DNA of 64,000 nt from contig CP115858.1 of the NCBI GenBank assembly GCA_027920525.1, positions 1,054,001 to 1,118,000 of the forward strand, given 5' to 3'. Both the position numbers and the translations under genes were made by a program. Under the pieces are notes generated by a model, which worked only from the letters and a program-made list of their open reading frames with translations, did no database searches and was not told the origin of the DNA. Below are positions 34,049-41,693 of the stretch, in pieces; position 1 is the stretch's first letter, and every line of letters begins with the position of its first letter. The stretch comes from Chryseobacterium daecheongense. GTDB lineage: Bacteria; Bacteroidota; Bacteroidia; Flavobacteriales; Weeksellaceae.

Positions 34049-35008
34049 TTATTCATTTCGAAGCCTTTTCTCTTCGTCATTATAAGCCAGGATAATTTTC
34101 CTTACAACCGGATGTCTTACAACATCCTCTTCAGTTAGATGCACAAAACCAATTTCATTTACACCATGCAAAATCCTCATTGCTTCTTTTAGTCCGGATT
34201 GCTGATTTCTTGGCAAATCGATTTGGGTAGGATCCCCTGTTATAATAAATTTAGCGTTCATACCCATTCTGGTAAGGAACATTTTCATCTGGGCATGGGT
34301 TGTATTCTGTGCTTCATCAAGAATTACGAAAGCATCATCCAGGGTTCTTCCTCTCATAAAAGCTAAAGGTGCCACTTCAATAACTTTCTTCTCCATAAAA
34401 CCTTCAAGTTTCTCGTGAGGAATCATATCTCTTAAAGCATCATATAAAGGCTGTAAATAAGGATCTAATTTTTCTTTAAGATCCCCCGGCAAAAATCCAA
34501 GGCTCTCCCCTGCTTCTACAGCGGGTCTGGTAAGTATAATTCTTTTAACCTCTTTATCTCTTAAAGCCCTGGCTGCTAAAGCAACACTGGTATAGGTTTT
34601 CCCTGTTCCTGCAGGTCCTATAGCAAAAACCATATCCTTTTTCTCGGTTTCTTTAACCAGTTTTTTAAGATTAGTCGTTTTAGCTTTTATAATTTTACCA
34701 TTGACTCCTTTTACAATAATATCCTGATCAAAAATCAGATGTTTTTCATTCTCATCCTTAATATTGAGAATACTCTCTACATCTTTCAGTTCAATAGAAT
34801 TATTTTTTGAAATAAATTTTACAATATCATCAAGTTTTTGTTTAAATATATCCAGAGCTTCCTGATTTCCTTTAGCTAAAATAGAGTGATCTCTGCCTGT
34901 AATTTTTAGTGTCGGAAAGCTTGATTTTAATAAATTGAAATATTGGTTATTAACTCCATAGAAGATTTTCACATCGATATCTTCCAAATCATATGTTAAT
35001 TCAAACAT
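34049..35008 (-). CDS. PhoH-family ATPase
   Basis: 319 residues. A small N-terminal KH-like part (about 1-100) precedes the ATPase with Walker A GPAGTGKT (131-138) and Walker B AFVILDEAQNTT. The TGDPTQIDLPRNQQSGL motif is diagnostic. In E. coli the relative YbeZ works with the endoribonuclease YbeY on ribosome and rRNA maturation; the same role is likely. ybeY is not adjacent here. Confidence 0.92.
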   Translation of the reverse strand: MFELTYDLEDIDVKIFYGVNNQYFNLLKSSFPTLKITGRDHSILAKGNQEALDIFKQKLDDIVKFISKNNSIELKDVESILNIKDENEKHLIFDQDIIVKGVNGKIIKAKTTNLKKLVKETEKKDMVFAIGPAGTGKTYTSVALAARALRDKEVKRIILTRPAVEAGESLGFLPGDLKEKLDPYLQPLYDALRDMIPHEKLEGFMEKKVIEVAPLAFMRGRTLDDAFVILDEAQNTTHAQMKMFLTRMGMNAKFIITGDPTQIDLPRNQQSGLKEAMRILHGVNEIGFVHLTEEDVVRHPVVRKIILAYNDEEKRLRNE

Positions 35009-35144
35009 GTAAGCATTTTTTTATTAGAATCTAAATTTAAAGTTTTTTTTTCATACTTATATTAATTTTGTTATCCACAATTTTCATTTAAACACCTTTA
35101 TAATACAATTAGCTAACTCTTAGTTATATAAAATATCAATTCTC

Positions 35145-35209
35145 TTAAAAGGTACCGCAATATAGATTATATAAACACTTGTAACAGGTATAATGTGGTA
35201 CCTTTTTAA
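35145..35209. repeat. Inverted repeat with GGTACC ends and T-rich tail
   Basis: The arm TTAAAAGGTACCGCAATATA (35145-35164) pairs with TATAATGTGGTACC + TTTTTAA (35189-35209) with few mismatches, around a 24-base spacer. It could be a long-looped terminator, a small-RNA 3' end or a tiny degenerate mobile element. Confidence 0.6.
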
Positions 35210-35250
35210 TTCTTTTTCTTAGTATTAAAAGATATTATATTCAATGTAAT

Positions 35251-35274
35251 AAAAGGAGGTTTAAACTCATGTAA
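35251..35274 (+). other. Strong Shine-Dalgarno followed by a start-stop (ATG-TAA)
   Basis: AAAAGGAGG (35251-35259) is followed after nine bases by ATG (35269-35271) and immediately by TAA. It encodes only a start codon. Strong Shine-Dalgarno sequences are rare in Flavobacteriia, which makes the match notable, though chance cannot be excluded. Confidence 0.4.
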
Positions 35275-35332
35275 GCTTCTTTTTTAATTATTTTTTATGA
35301 GTTATAAGCACGAAGTTTTCCTTTATTTTAAA

Positions 35333-35340
35333 TAAATTTG
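35333..35340 (+). promoter_or_regulatory. -7 box of the SAM hydroxide adenosyltransferase gene
   Basis: TAAATTTG matches the consensus 31 bases before the ATG at 35371. Confidence 0.6.
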
Positions 35341-35370
35341 CAGGACTAGTATTATTCCACAACTACAAAA

Positions 35371-36198
35371 ATGTCAATTATTACACTCACTTCTGATTTC
35401 GGAAATTTAGATTACAGGGTTTCGGCTATGAAAGGCAAAATTCTTTCTTTAAATCCTGAGGTTAATATTATTGATATTACCCACGAAATTCAGGCATATA
35501 ATCTTATCCAGACTTCATATATCATACGGAACGCGTATAAACATTTTCCAAAAGGAACTATTCATATTCTGTCGGTAGACAGTTTTTATCACAAGTCAAG
35601 AAAAAATATTCTCTATAAAGCAGATGGTTCTTATTTTCTTGCTGCAGATAATGGTTTACTTAGCCTTGTTTTTTTTGATATCAAACCTGAGGCTATTTAT
35701 GAAATTACTCTGAACAACAGGTTTGATGATATCATTAATTTCACTTCAACAGATATTTTCGTTCCTGCTGCCGTACATTTAGCCAACGGTGGCCTTCCGG
35801 AAGTAATCGGACGGAAAATAAAAAGTGTAAAAGAACTTCTATTCCCGAAACCTGTCTATAATGAGACTGAAAAGATGATTATCGGGGAAGTGATGTATAT
35901 TGATAATTTCGGAAACATAATCTCAAATATCAACAAAGATTTTTTTGAAGCCGCAGGAAAAGGACATGAAAATTTCACGATCAAATTCAGGAATTTAAGT
36001 CTTTCAAAAGTATTTTCCAGCCACACGGAAGTTGTTTCAGACTGGAACAGGGAAACCGAATTCCATGGGCAATCCGCAGCCATTTTTAATGACAGCCAAC
36101 TATTGGAACTTACTATCTATAAAGGAAGCAAGAAAAATGGTGCAAGAAGTTTATTTGGACTGAATGTAGGCGGGAATATTTATATAGAATTTTCGTAA
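35371..36198 (+). CDS. SAM hydroxide adenosyltransferase (SAM hydrolase, DUF62 family)
   Basis: 275 residues, normal for the family. The N-terminus ITLTSDFGNLDYRVSAMKGK has the conserved Asp that binds the ribose, and DITHEIQAYN, YFLAADNGLLSLVF and YIDNFGNIISNI are conserved SAM-pocket segments. Family members hydrolyse S-adenosylmethionine to adenosine and methionine, or in specialised cases halogenate it. A chlorinase/fluorinase role is unlikely, as no biosynthetic genes accompany it. It is followed after 63 bases by an acyltransferase E2 with its own -7 box. Confidence 0.9.
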   Translation: MSIITLTSDFGNLDYRVSAMKGKILSLNPEVNIIDITHEIQAYNLIQTSYIIRNAYKHFPKGTIHILSVDSFYHKSRKNILYKADGSYFLAADNGLLSLVFFDIKPEAIYEITLNNRFDDIINFTSTDIFVPAAVHLANGGLPEVIGRKIKSVKELLFPKPVYNETEKMIIGEVMYIDNFGNIISNINKDFFEAAGKGHENFTIKFRNLSLSKVFSSHTEVVSDWNRETEFHGQSAAIFNDSQLLELTIYKGSKKNGARSLFGLNVGGNIYIEFS

Positions 36199-36233
36199 AA
36201 TTATATATTCCGTAAAAAAACCGATTTTTTTTA

Positions 36234-36241
36234 TATATTTG
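36234..36241 (+). promoter_or_regulatory. -7 box of the E2 acyltransferase gene
   Basis: TATATTTG matches the consensus 21 bases before the ATG at 36262. Confidence 0.6.
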
Positions 36242-36261
36242 TCAAAATCTAAAAAATAAAA

Positions 36262-37572
36262 ATGGCAGAGTACAAATTATTGCTTCCTTCCATGGGAGAA
36301 GGTGTTATGGAAGCTACAATTATCACTTGGTTATTCAATGAGGGTGATCAGGTAAAGGAAGATGATTCCGTAGTAGAAATTGCAACAGATAAGGTTGATT
36401 CAGATGTTCCGACACCAGTTTCGGGAAAAATTGTGAAAATCTTAAAGCAAAAGGATGAAGTTGCAAAAGTTGGTGAAGCCATTGCTATTTTAGAAATTGA
36501 AGGAGAAGGCGGAAATACAGCTACAGAAGAAACGATCACTGAAGCCCAGGTATCAGCTCCTGATACCGAAACTTTAAAAACGATTGAAGAACCATTAAAA
36601 ACGGGAACTTCAACAGTTGAATTCTCAGGAGATCTTTATTTATCGCCTCTTGTAAAATCTATTGCACAACAAGAAAACATTTCTGAATCTGAATTAAAAT
36701 CTATTAAAGGAAGCGGTTTAGAAGGAAGAATTACCAAAGAAGATATTTTAGCATTTGTTAATAACAGAGGAAACCAACAAAAGACAGCACCTGTTCAGCA
36801 AGTTGCCTCTACTCCACAGCCGGTTGCAACAACTCCTGTTGTAACACCTGTATCAGTTTCAGCTGGTGATGAAATCATTCCAATGGACAGAATGAGAAAA
36901 ATCATTGCTGAAAATATGGTAAAAGCAAAACACATTGCACCTCATGTTACTTCTTTCATTGAAACAGACGTTACCAACGTTGTAAAATGGAGAAATAAGC
37001 ATAAAGATCTGTTCGAAAAACGCGAAGGTGAAAAACTTACCTTTATGCCGATTTTCGTAAAAGCGATCGTAAAAGCAATTCAGGATTATCCAATGATCAA
37101 TGTCTCTGTAAATGGAGATAATATCATCAAAAAGAAAAATATCAACATTGGTATGGCAACGGCTTTACCGGACGGAAACCTTATCGTTCCTGTCATCAAA
37201 AATGCAGATCAGCTTTCACTATCAGGACTTGCAAAGGCGATTAATGATTTAGCTTATAGAGCTAGAAACAAGAAATTAAGACCTGAAGATACTCAAGGTG
37301 CTACTTACACTATTTCCAATGTAGGAAGCTTTGGAAACTTAATGGGAACCCCTATTATTCCTCAACCGCAGGTAGCTATCCTTGCCATTGGTGCTATTGT
37401 TAAAAAACCGGCAGTACTTGAAACTAAAGACGGTGATGTAATCGCTATCCGCCAGTTAATGTTTATGTCGCACTCTTATGACCATAGAGTTGTAGATGGT
37501 TCTTTAGGAGGAATGTTCTTAAAACATGTTCATGATTACCTTCAAAACTGGGATCTGAATACAGAAATTTAA
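36262..37572 (+). CDS. 2-oxo acid dehydrogenase complex acyltransferase (E2), branched-chain type likely
   Basis: 436 residues. The lipoyl domain (1-75) carries the lipoylated Lys in EIATDKVDSDVPTP; an E3-binding domain lies at about 125-162 (LSPLVKSIAQQENISESELK, GSGLEGRITKEDI); the acyltransferase core ends with HSYDHRVVDGSLGGMFL, holding the catalytic His and Asp. VDSDVP and the core fit branched-chain or unspecified 2-oxo acid E2 better than the sucB gene found elsewhere here. No E1 or E3 gene is adjacent, so it must team with distant partners. Confidence 0.9.
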   Translation: MAEYKLLLPSMGEGVMEATIITWLFNEGDQVKEDDSVVEIATDKVDSDVPTPVSGKIVKILKQKDEVAKVGEAIAILEIEGEGGNTATEETITEAQVSAPDTETLKTIEEPLKTGTSTVEFSGDLYLSPLVKSIAQQENISESELKSIKGSGLEGRITKEDILAFVNNRGNQQKTAPVQQVASTPQPVATTPVVTPVSVSAGDEIIPMDRMRKIIAENMVKAKHIAPHVTSFIETDVTNVVKWRNKHKDLFEKREGEKLTFMPIFVKAIVKAIQDYPMINVSVNGDNIIKKKNINIGMATALPDGNLIVPVIKNADQLSLSGLAKAINDLAYRARNKKLRPEDTQGATYTISNVGSFGNLMGTPIIPQPQVAILAIGAIVKKPAVLETKDGDVIAIRQLMFMSHSYDHRVVDGSLGGMFLKHVHDYLQNWDLNTEI

Positions 37573-37611
37573 AAATTAAAGCAGCAATAAATTTTGCTTG
37601 TTATATGATAC

Positions 37612-37639
37612 AAACCTTCGAAATTCATTTCGAAGGTTT
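37612..37639 (+). terminator. Terminator after the E2 gene
   Basis: A perfect 13-bp stem (37612-37624, 37627-37639) with a two-base centre and a T-run follows 39 bases after the stop codon. Confidence 0.9.
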
Positions 37640-37808
37640 TTTATTATTGCATTTGTGATTAAATAATATTATTTTTAAAACAAACTTTAAATGATGAAAT
37701 TGAAATACAATAACGTTAACTTCTTGCTATCGTATGGCTTAAATAATTACAACTATTATTTAGGAATAAAAACAATATCTGCTCTTCAAGATAAAACAAG
37801 ACTATAAA

Positions 37809-39167
37809 ATGTACTCAGTTTTTATATACCTCCGCAGAAGTCTCAAAAAATCTTTTGATAATATCCGCAATGAACAACTGAAGTACAATTTACTTCAGGC
37901 AATTCCTTTCTGGATTGGTTCGGTGATTACGGGATTTTTTGCAGTGATGTATGCTAAAATATTTGCGTGGGGTGAAAGTCTTTTAAATATCATTTTCAAT
38001 TGGCATTCATGGATGATCTTCATTATTGCTCCCATTGGTTTTGTTTTGTCCTGGTGGCTGGTAAAAGAATTTGCACCGAATGCCAAAGGAAGCGGAATTC
38101 CACAGGTAATGGCTGCCGTAGAGCTTGCTAATCCCAAGGAACACAAAAAGATCAGAAGCCTTTTGAGTCTTAAAATCATATTCTTTAAAATTATTTCTTC
38201 TGTCATTTTGGTAATCGGGGGTGGTGCTGTGGGACGCGAAGGACCAACCATCCAGATCGCAGGTTCTGTTTTCAGAAAGGTAAACGAATATCTTCCCGAA
38301 TGGTGGCCGAAAATATCAAAAAAAAATATGATTATGACTGGTGCGGCTGCAGGTCTTGCAGCAGCTTTCAATACTCCATTGGGGGGAATTGTATTCGCGG
38401 TAGAAGAACTATCAAAAACTCATATTAATTATTTTAAAACAGCTCTTTTTACAGCTGTTATTATTGCAGGCTTAACTGCGCAAACCCTGGCAGGATCTTA
38501 TTTATATCTTGGTTATCCCAAAACGCATGATGTCTCGCTGATGGTAATGTTCCCGATCATGCTTGTAGCGGGTATTTCAGGTATTCTCGCAAGTCAGCTG
38601 TCTGTTATCATGCTTACCATGAATAAGTGGAAAAAGAAAAATCTGAAAACGGATAAATCAAATATTTTATTTCTTGTTTTTTGTGCGCTTATCATTGCTT
38701 CTATTGCTTATTTTATTAACAGAGAGATCTTAGGATCCGGTAAAGAAATTATGGAAAGAGTTCTTTTCACAAAAAACAAGCATGAAGACTGGTATGTGCC
38801 CATCTTAAGAATGCTGGGACCGGCTTTATCCTTTACATCAGGAGGAGCCGGCGGCATCTTTGCTCCTGCTCTCTCCGCAGGCGCAAGTATTGGCTCCGTC
38901 ATTTCAGGAGTGATTCATCTTACCCAAAACGAAACGAATGTTGTCGTTCTTGCGGGAATGGTTGCTTTTCTTACGGGGATTACAAGAGCCCCTTTTACAT
39001 CGGCAATTATCGTCCTTGAAATGACTGACAGGCACTCATTAATATTCCATTTAATGCTGGCCGGAATGGTATCGTCTATTGCTTCTATTTTAGTAAGCAG
39101 ACATTCACTCTATGACGTGATAAAGATGAATTTTTTAAGTGAAATAAGAAGCAAAGAAGAAGTCTAA
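37809..39167 (+). CDS. ClC-family chloride channel or H+/Cl- antiporter
   Basis: 452 residues with many membrane helices. The three anion-filter motifs are present: GSGIPQ (KGSGIPQVMA), GREGPTIQIAG and, later, GGAGGIFAPALSAGASIG (GxFxP). In CLC transporters the GREGP glutamate is the gating glutamate. No C-terminal CBS domains follow. Channel or exchanger cannot be decided without checking the inner proton glutamate. It has no clear promoter and is probably monocistronic. Confidence 0.9.
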   Translation: MYSVFIYLRRSLKKSFDNIRNEQLKYNLLQAIPFWIGSVITGFFAVMYAKIFAWGESLLNIIFNWHSWMIFIIAPIGFVLSWWLVKEFAPNAKGSGIPQVMAAVELANPKEHKKIRSLLSLKIIFFKIISSVILVIGGGAVGREGPTIQIAGSVFRKVNEYLPEWWPKISKKNMIMTGAAAGLAAAFNTPLGGIVFAVEELSKTHINYFKTALFTAVIIAGLTAQTLAGSYLYLGYPKTHDVSLMVMFPIMLVAGISGILASQLSVIMLTMNKWKKKNLKTDKSNILFLVFCALIIASIAYFINREILGSGKEIMERVLFTKNKHEDWYVPILRMLGPALSFTSGGAGGIFAPALSAGASIGSVISGVIHLTQNETNVVVLAGMVAFLTGITRAPFTSAIIVLEMTDRHSLIFHLMLAGMVSSIASILVSRHSLYDVIKMNFLSEIRSKEEV

Positions 39168-39245
39168 GATTTAACAAAAAATTCATAGCTCAGACTTTCT
39201 ACTATTATCTTTAGCAGTTCCCCACAAACAAATCTGCCGTATCTG

Positions 39246-39276
39246 TTGCATACTTAAAATACTTTCACTACTTTTG
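39246..39276 (+). promoter_or_regulatory. Promoter of the rpsF-rpsR operon
   Basis: TTG (39246-39248), a 20-base spacer and TACTTTTG (39269-39276) fit the Bacteroidota consensus, giving a leader of about 30 bases before rpsF. Confidence 0.8.
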
Positions 39277-39310
39277 CACCTCGAAATAATTAATAAATTC
39301 ATTTAACATT

Positions 39311-39652
39311 ATGAACAATTACGAAACTGTTTTCATTTTAACTCCCGTTCTATCTGACGCACAGGTGGAGGAAGCAGTAAAAAAATTTGAAACTCTTTTA
39401 AAAGAGAAAAACTGCGAAATCGTTGCTAAAGAGAACTGGGGATTAAAAAAATTAGCTTATCCGATCCAATTAAAAAAGAATGGATTCTACACTTTAATTG
39501 AGTTTAAAGGAGAAGGTACTATCGTTGCTGATTTAGAATTAGCTTTCAAACGTGACGAAAGAGTAATCCGTTACCTTACTACAAAACTTGACAAGCATGC
39601 TATTGACTATGCTGTAACAAGAAGAACTAAAGTAAAAGTAGCTAAAGCTTAA
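39311..39652 (+). CDS. rpsF: 30S ribosomal protein bS6
   Basis: 113 residues. It starts [20 protein letters not shown] and has the conserved [20 protein letters not shown] and [14 protein letters not shown] segments. It binds bS18 on the platform of the small subunit. In Flavobacterium johnsoniae, bS6, bS18 and bS21 help hide the anti-Shine-Dalgarno sequence, so this operon relates to the scarcity of Shine-Dalgarno sites in the window. Confidence 0.97.
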   Translation: MNNYETVFILTPVLSDAQVEEAVKKFETLLKEKNCEIVAKENWGLKKLAYPIQLKKNGFYTLIEFKGEGTIVADLELAFKRDERVIRYLTTKLDKHAIDYAVTRRTKVKVAKA

Positions 39653-39682
39653 TTATTAACCCATTATTAAAAAAGACAAGAC

Positions 39683-39985
39683 ATGGCAATAGATGAAATG
39701 GCTAAACAAGCCTCAGCTGGAGGAGAATCAGAAGTAAAATTCCTTACTCCACTTGATATCAATACAAAATCTGAAAAGAAATATTGTAGATTCAAAAAAT
39801 TCGGAATTAAGCATGTAGATTATAAAGATGCTGATTTCTTATTACAATTCGTAAACGAGCAGGGTAAAATTTTACCAAGAAGATACACTGGAACTTCTTT
39901 AAAATACCAAAGAAAAGTTTCTGCTGCTATCAAAAGAGCAAGACACCTTGCTTTAATGCCTTACGTAGCTGACTTATTAAAATAA
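39683..39985 (+). CDS. rpsR: 30S ribosomal protein bS18
   Basis: 100 residues, longer at the N-terminus than the E. coli protein, as usual in the group. The core [20 protein letters not shown] and the end [36 protein letters not shown] is conserved. It binds 16S rRNA next to bS6 and is encoded 30 bases after it. Confidence 0.96.
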   Translation: MAIDEMAKQASAGGESEVKFLTPLDINTKSEKKYCRFKKFGIKHVDYKDADFLLQFVNEQGKILPRRYTGTSLKYQRKVSAAIKRARHLALMPYVADLLK

Positions 39986-40004
39986 GATATAAAGAAACAA
40001 GAAG

Positions 40005-40035
40005 AAAGAGAAAAGATGGAGATCTTTTTCTCTTT
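40005..40035 (+). terminator. Hairpin with T-run between rpsR and rplI
   Basis: AAAGAGAAAAGAT (40005-40017) pairs with ATCTTTTTCTCTTT (40022-40035) with one bulge and a GGAG loop, followed by T. It may terminate part of the rpsF-rpsR transcripts. Confidence 0.6.
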
Positions 40036-40100
40036 TTTTAAGTTGCTGAATAAATAATTAATTCTAACGATTTTTAGATTAAAGGAAAGAAATAATTTCT

Positions 40101-40114
40101 AAGACAACAGTCTT
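40101..40114 (+). promoter_or_regulatory. Small hairpin with long U-tract in the rplI leader
   Basis: AAGAC-AACA-GTCTT is followed by a long T/C-rich tract. It resembles a weak intrinsic terminator and could attenuate rplI expression. Confidence 0.4.
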
Positions 40115-40165
40115 TTTTCTTTTTTCTTTGTTCTTTTCTCTAGAACTAAAAAACGGACAACAACA

Positions 40166-40675
40166 ATGGAAATTATCCTAAAAAAAGACGTAGAAAACTT
40201 AGGACTTGAGTTTGATACAGTAAACGTAAAACCAGGTTATGCAAGAAACTTCTTGATTCCTCAAGGTTACGCACTTTTAGCTACTCCTAAAAACAAAGCA
40301 ACTTTAGAAGCGACTTTAGAAGCTAGAAAAGAAGAAGAAGCTAAATTAATTGCTGCTGCTAACGCTGTAGTTGAGCAATTGAAAAAAACTACTATTACTA
40401 TTCCTGCTAAAGTTGGATCTGGTGATAAATTATTCGGATCTATCAACAATGCTGACCTTTCTGCAGCTCTTGCAAAAGCTGGTGTTGAAGTTGAGAAGAA
40501 ATACATCAAAATTCCAGGGAACACTATTAAGAGAACTGGTAAAGTAACTGCTGTTGTAAGATTACACAGAAACGTAGAGTACAACTTCGAGTTTGACGTT
40601 GTTTCTGATGCTCCTGTTGTAGCTCCAGCTCCAGCGGCTAAAAAAGAAGAAGCTAAAACTGAAGAAGAAGCTTAA
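40166..40675 (+). CDS. rplI: 50S ribosomal protein bL9
   Basis: 169 residues. The N-terminal domain (MEIILKKDVENLGLEFDTVN, KPGYARNFLIPQGYA) and the long connecting helix are typical; the C-terminal domain is followed by an Ala/Glu/Lys tail of about 20 residues (APAPAAKKEEAKTEEEA) not found in E. coli. It stabilises the L1 stalk base and influences reading-frame maintenance. It is separated from rpsR by 180 bases containing two hairpins. Confidence 0.96.
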   Translation: MEIILKKDVENLGLEFDTVNVKPGYARNFLIPQGYALLATPKNKATLEATLEARKEEEAKLIAAANAVVEQLKKTTITIPAKVGSGDKLFGSINNADLSAALAKAGVEVEKKYIKIPGNTIKRTGKVTAVVRLHRNVEYNFEFDVVSDAPVVAPAPAAKKEEAKTEEEA

Positions 40676-40705
40676 TAAAAAGAGAATTTATTTCTCACAC
40701 CATAT

Positions 40706-40729
40706 AAACCACTTCATTCGAAGTGGTTT
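40706..40729 (+). terminator. Terminator after rplI
   Basis: AAACCACTTC and GAAGTGGTTT with an ATTC loop, followed by a run of T, 31 bases after the stop codon and close to the convergent AraC gene end. Confidence 0.9.
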
Positions 40730-40752
40730 TTTTATGCCCTGATATCTGTTGC

Positions 40753-41556
40753 CTATTCATTCCCTCTCAACTTCTGAAGATATTCTGTCGGGGGTATCCC
40801 AATTACTTTTTTAAAGATATTACTGAAGGAAGACAGACTGTTATACCCTACCATCATTGCAATCTCGTACATATTGTATTTCCCTTCAAGCATAAGTTCC
40901 AATGAACGGGTTATTCTTAAAGCTCTTAAAAAACGAACGTAATTCATGCCCAAAATCTCTTTAAATTTTCTGGACAATGTTCTTGTACTCATTCCAAATT
41001 CTTTTGCCGTAGATTCAATGGTAAGGTTCTTCTCCAGGTTGGCATGGATGTATTTGGCTACCTTTAGCAATGTTTCATCTTCCGGGAAAGGATGCTGTAC
41101 AGGAAACGCTAATTTTTTATCTCTTTTTTCAGGTAAAATTCCCTTAAGTGCTTTGAGAAAATAATATTTAGAACCGTCATTTTTTGTGATTTTCCCATCC
41201 CATTCTTTTGTGTATAAAATCATTTCCCGAAGTAAATGGCTCACAGAATAAATATTGATTTCATCAAAAAAGCCATTTTCATCTCCATCTTTTTTAAAGT
41301 AAAAATTGTATAAATCCACTTTTGGGCTAGATGTAAATATATAATGGGGAATTCCGGCAGGGATCCACATAAAACATCTCGCAGGAAGGTACCAGTGCTT
41401 AAGTTCAGTAAAGATATGTACGATACCGCCTTCTGCATACACCAATTGGGCAGAACTGTGATTATGGATATCTGTTTTTACATTACCGGTAAGTACATGA
41501 TATACATAAAATTCTGCGTCTTCTTCCTCTACCGCTTTAAAGTGACTATCATTCAT
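40753..41556 (-). CDS. AraC-family transcriptional regulator
   Basis: 267 residues. The N-terminal part (1-140) contains a cupin-like fold with HNHSSAQLVYAEGGIVHIF and WYLPARCFMWIPAGIPHYIF, as in ligand-sensing AraC proteins. The C-terminal 100 residues contain two helix-turn-helix motifs (LTIESTAKEFGMSTRTLSRKF and YEIAMMVGYNSLSSFSNIFKK, shortened). It is divergent from the tripartite exporter and is likely to control it in response to an unknown compound. Confidence 0.9.
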   Translation of the reverse strand: MNDSHFKAVEEEDAEFYVYHVLTGNVKTDIHNHSSAQLVYAEGGIVHIFTELKHWYLPARCFMWIPAGIPHYIFTSSPKVDLYNFYFKKDGDENGFFDEINIYSVSHLLREMILYTKEWDGKITKNDGSKYYFLKALKGILPEKRDKKLAFPVQHPFPEDETLLKVAKYIHANLEKNLTIESTAKEFGMSTRTLSRKFKEILGMNYVRFLRALRITRSLELMLEGKYNMYEIAMMVGYNSLSSFSNIFKKVIGIPPTEYLQKLRGNE

Positions 41557-41644
41557 GAGATAAAGGTACTGAGAATATTTCTATTTGGCGTAAATGAGCA
41601 AATCTTTTTCTGCTTTAACAAATCATGTCTAGACGTACTGCTCG

Positions 41645-41652
41645 TACCTTTG
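41645..41652 (+). promoter_or_regulatory. -7 box of the exporter operon, next to CGTAC repeats
   Basis: TACCTTTG matches the consensus 41 bases before the TolC gene. A direct repeat CGTAC (41634-41638 and 41643-41647, nine-base period) overlaps it and may be an operator, possibly for the divergent AraC protein; this is an inference. Confidence 0.5.
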
Positions 41653-41693
41653 CACTATCAAAATCAATTTAGCAAAAAACCTTTAATTAATTT

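Larger units (their letters stand above)
35009..35370. other. 362-base divergent intergenic region with structured elements
   Basis: Between phoH and the SAM hydrolase gene this region holds, in order: a rightward -7-like box TAATTTTG (35063-35070), a perfect DnaA-box-like TTATCCACA (35071-35079), the GGTACC-ended inverted repeat (35145-35209), a Shine-Dalgarno with ATG-TAA (35251-35274) and the -7 box of the next gene (35333-35340). No protein-coding frame of useful length and no known RNA family was recognised. A small RNA starting near 35077 and ending at the inverted repeat is possible. Confidence 0.5.

Noticed and set aside
35009..35370. Chromosomal origin of replication
   Set aside because: Only one perfect DnaA box was seen and no dnaA, dnaN or box cluster is near.
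35371..36198. Fluorinase or chlorinase of a halometabolite pathway
   Set aside because: Neighbouring genes are housekeeping and the sequence has the general SAM hydroxide adenosyltransferase motifs.
40166..40675. Frameshift or read-through extension of rplI
   Set aside because: The Ala/Glu tail is in frame, compositionally similar to tails of bL9 in related bacteria, and ends in a normal stop before a strong terminator.
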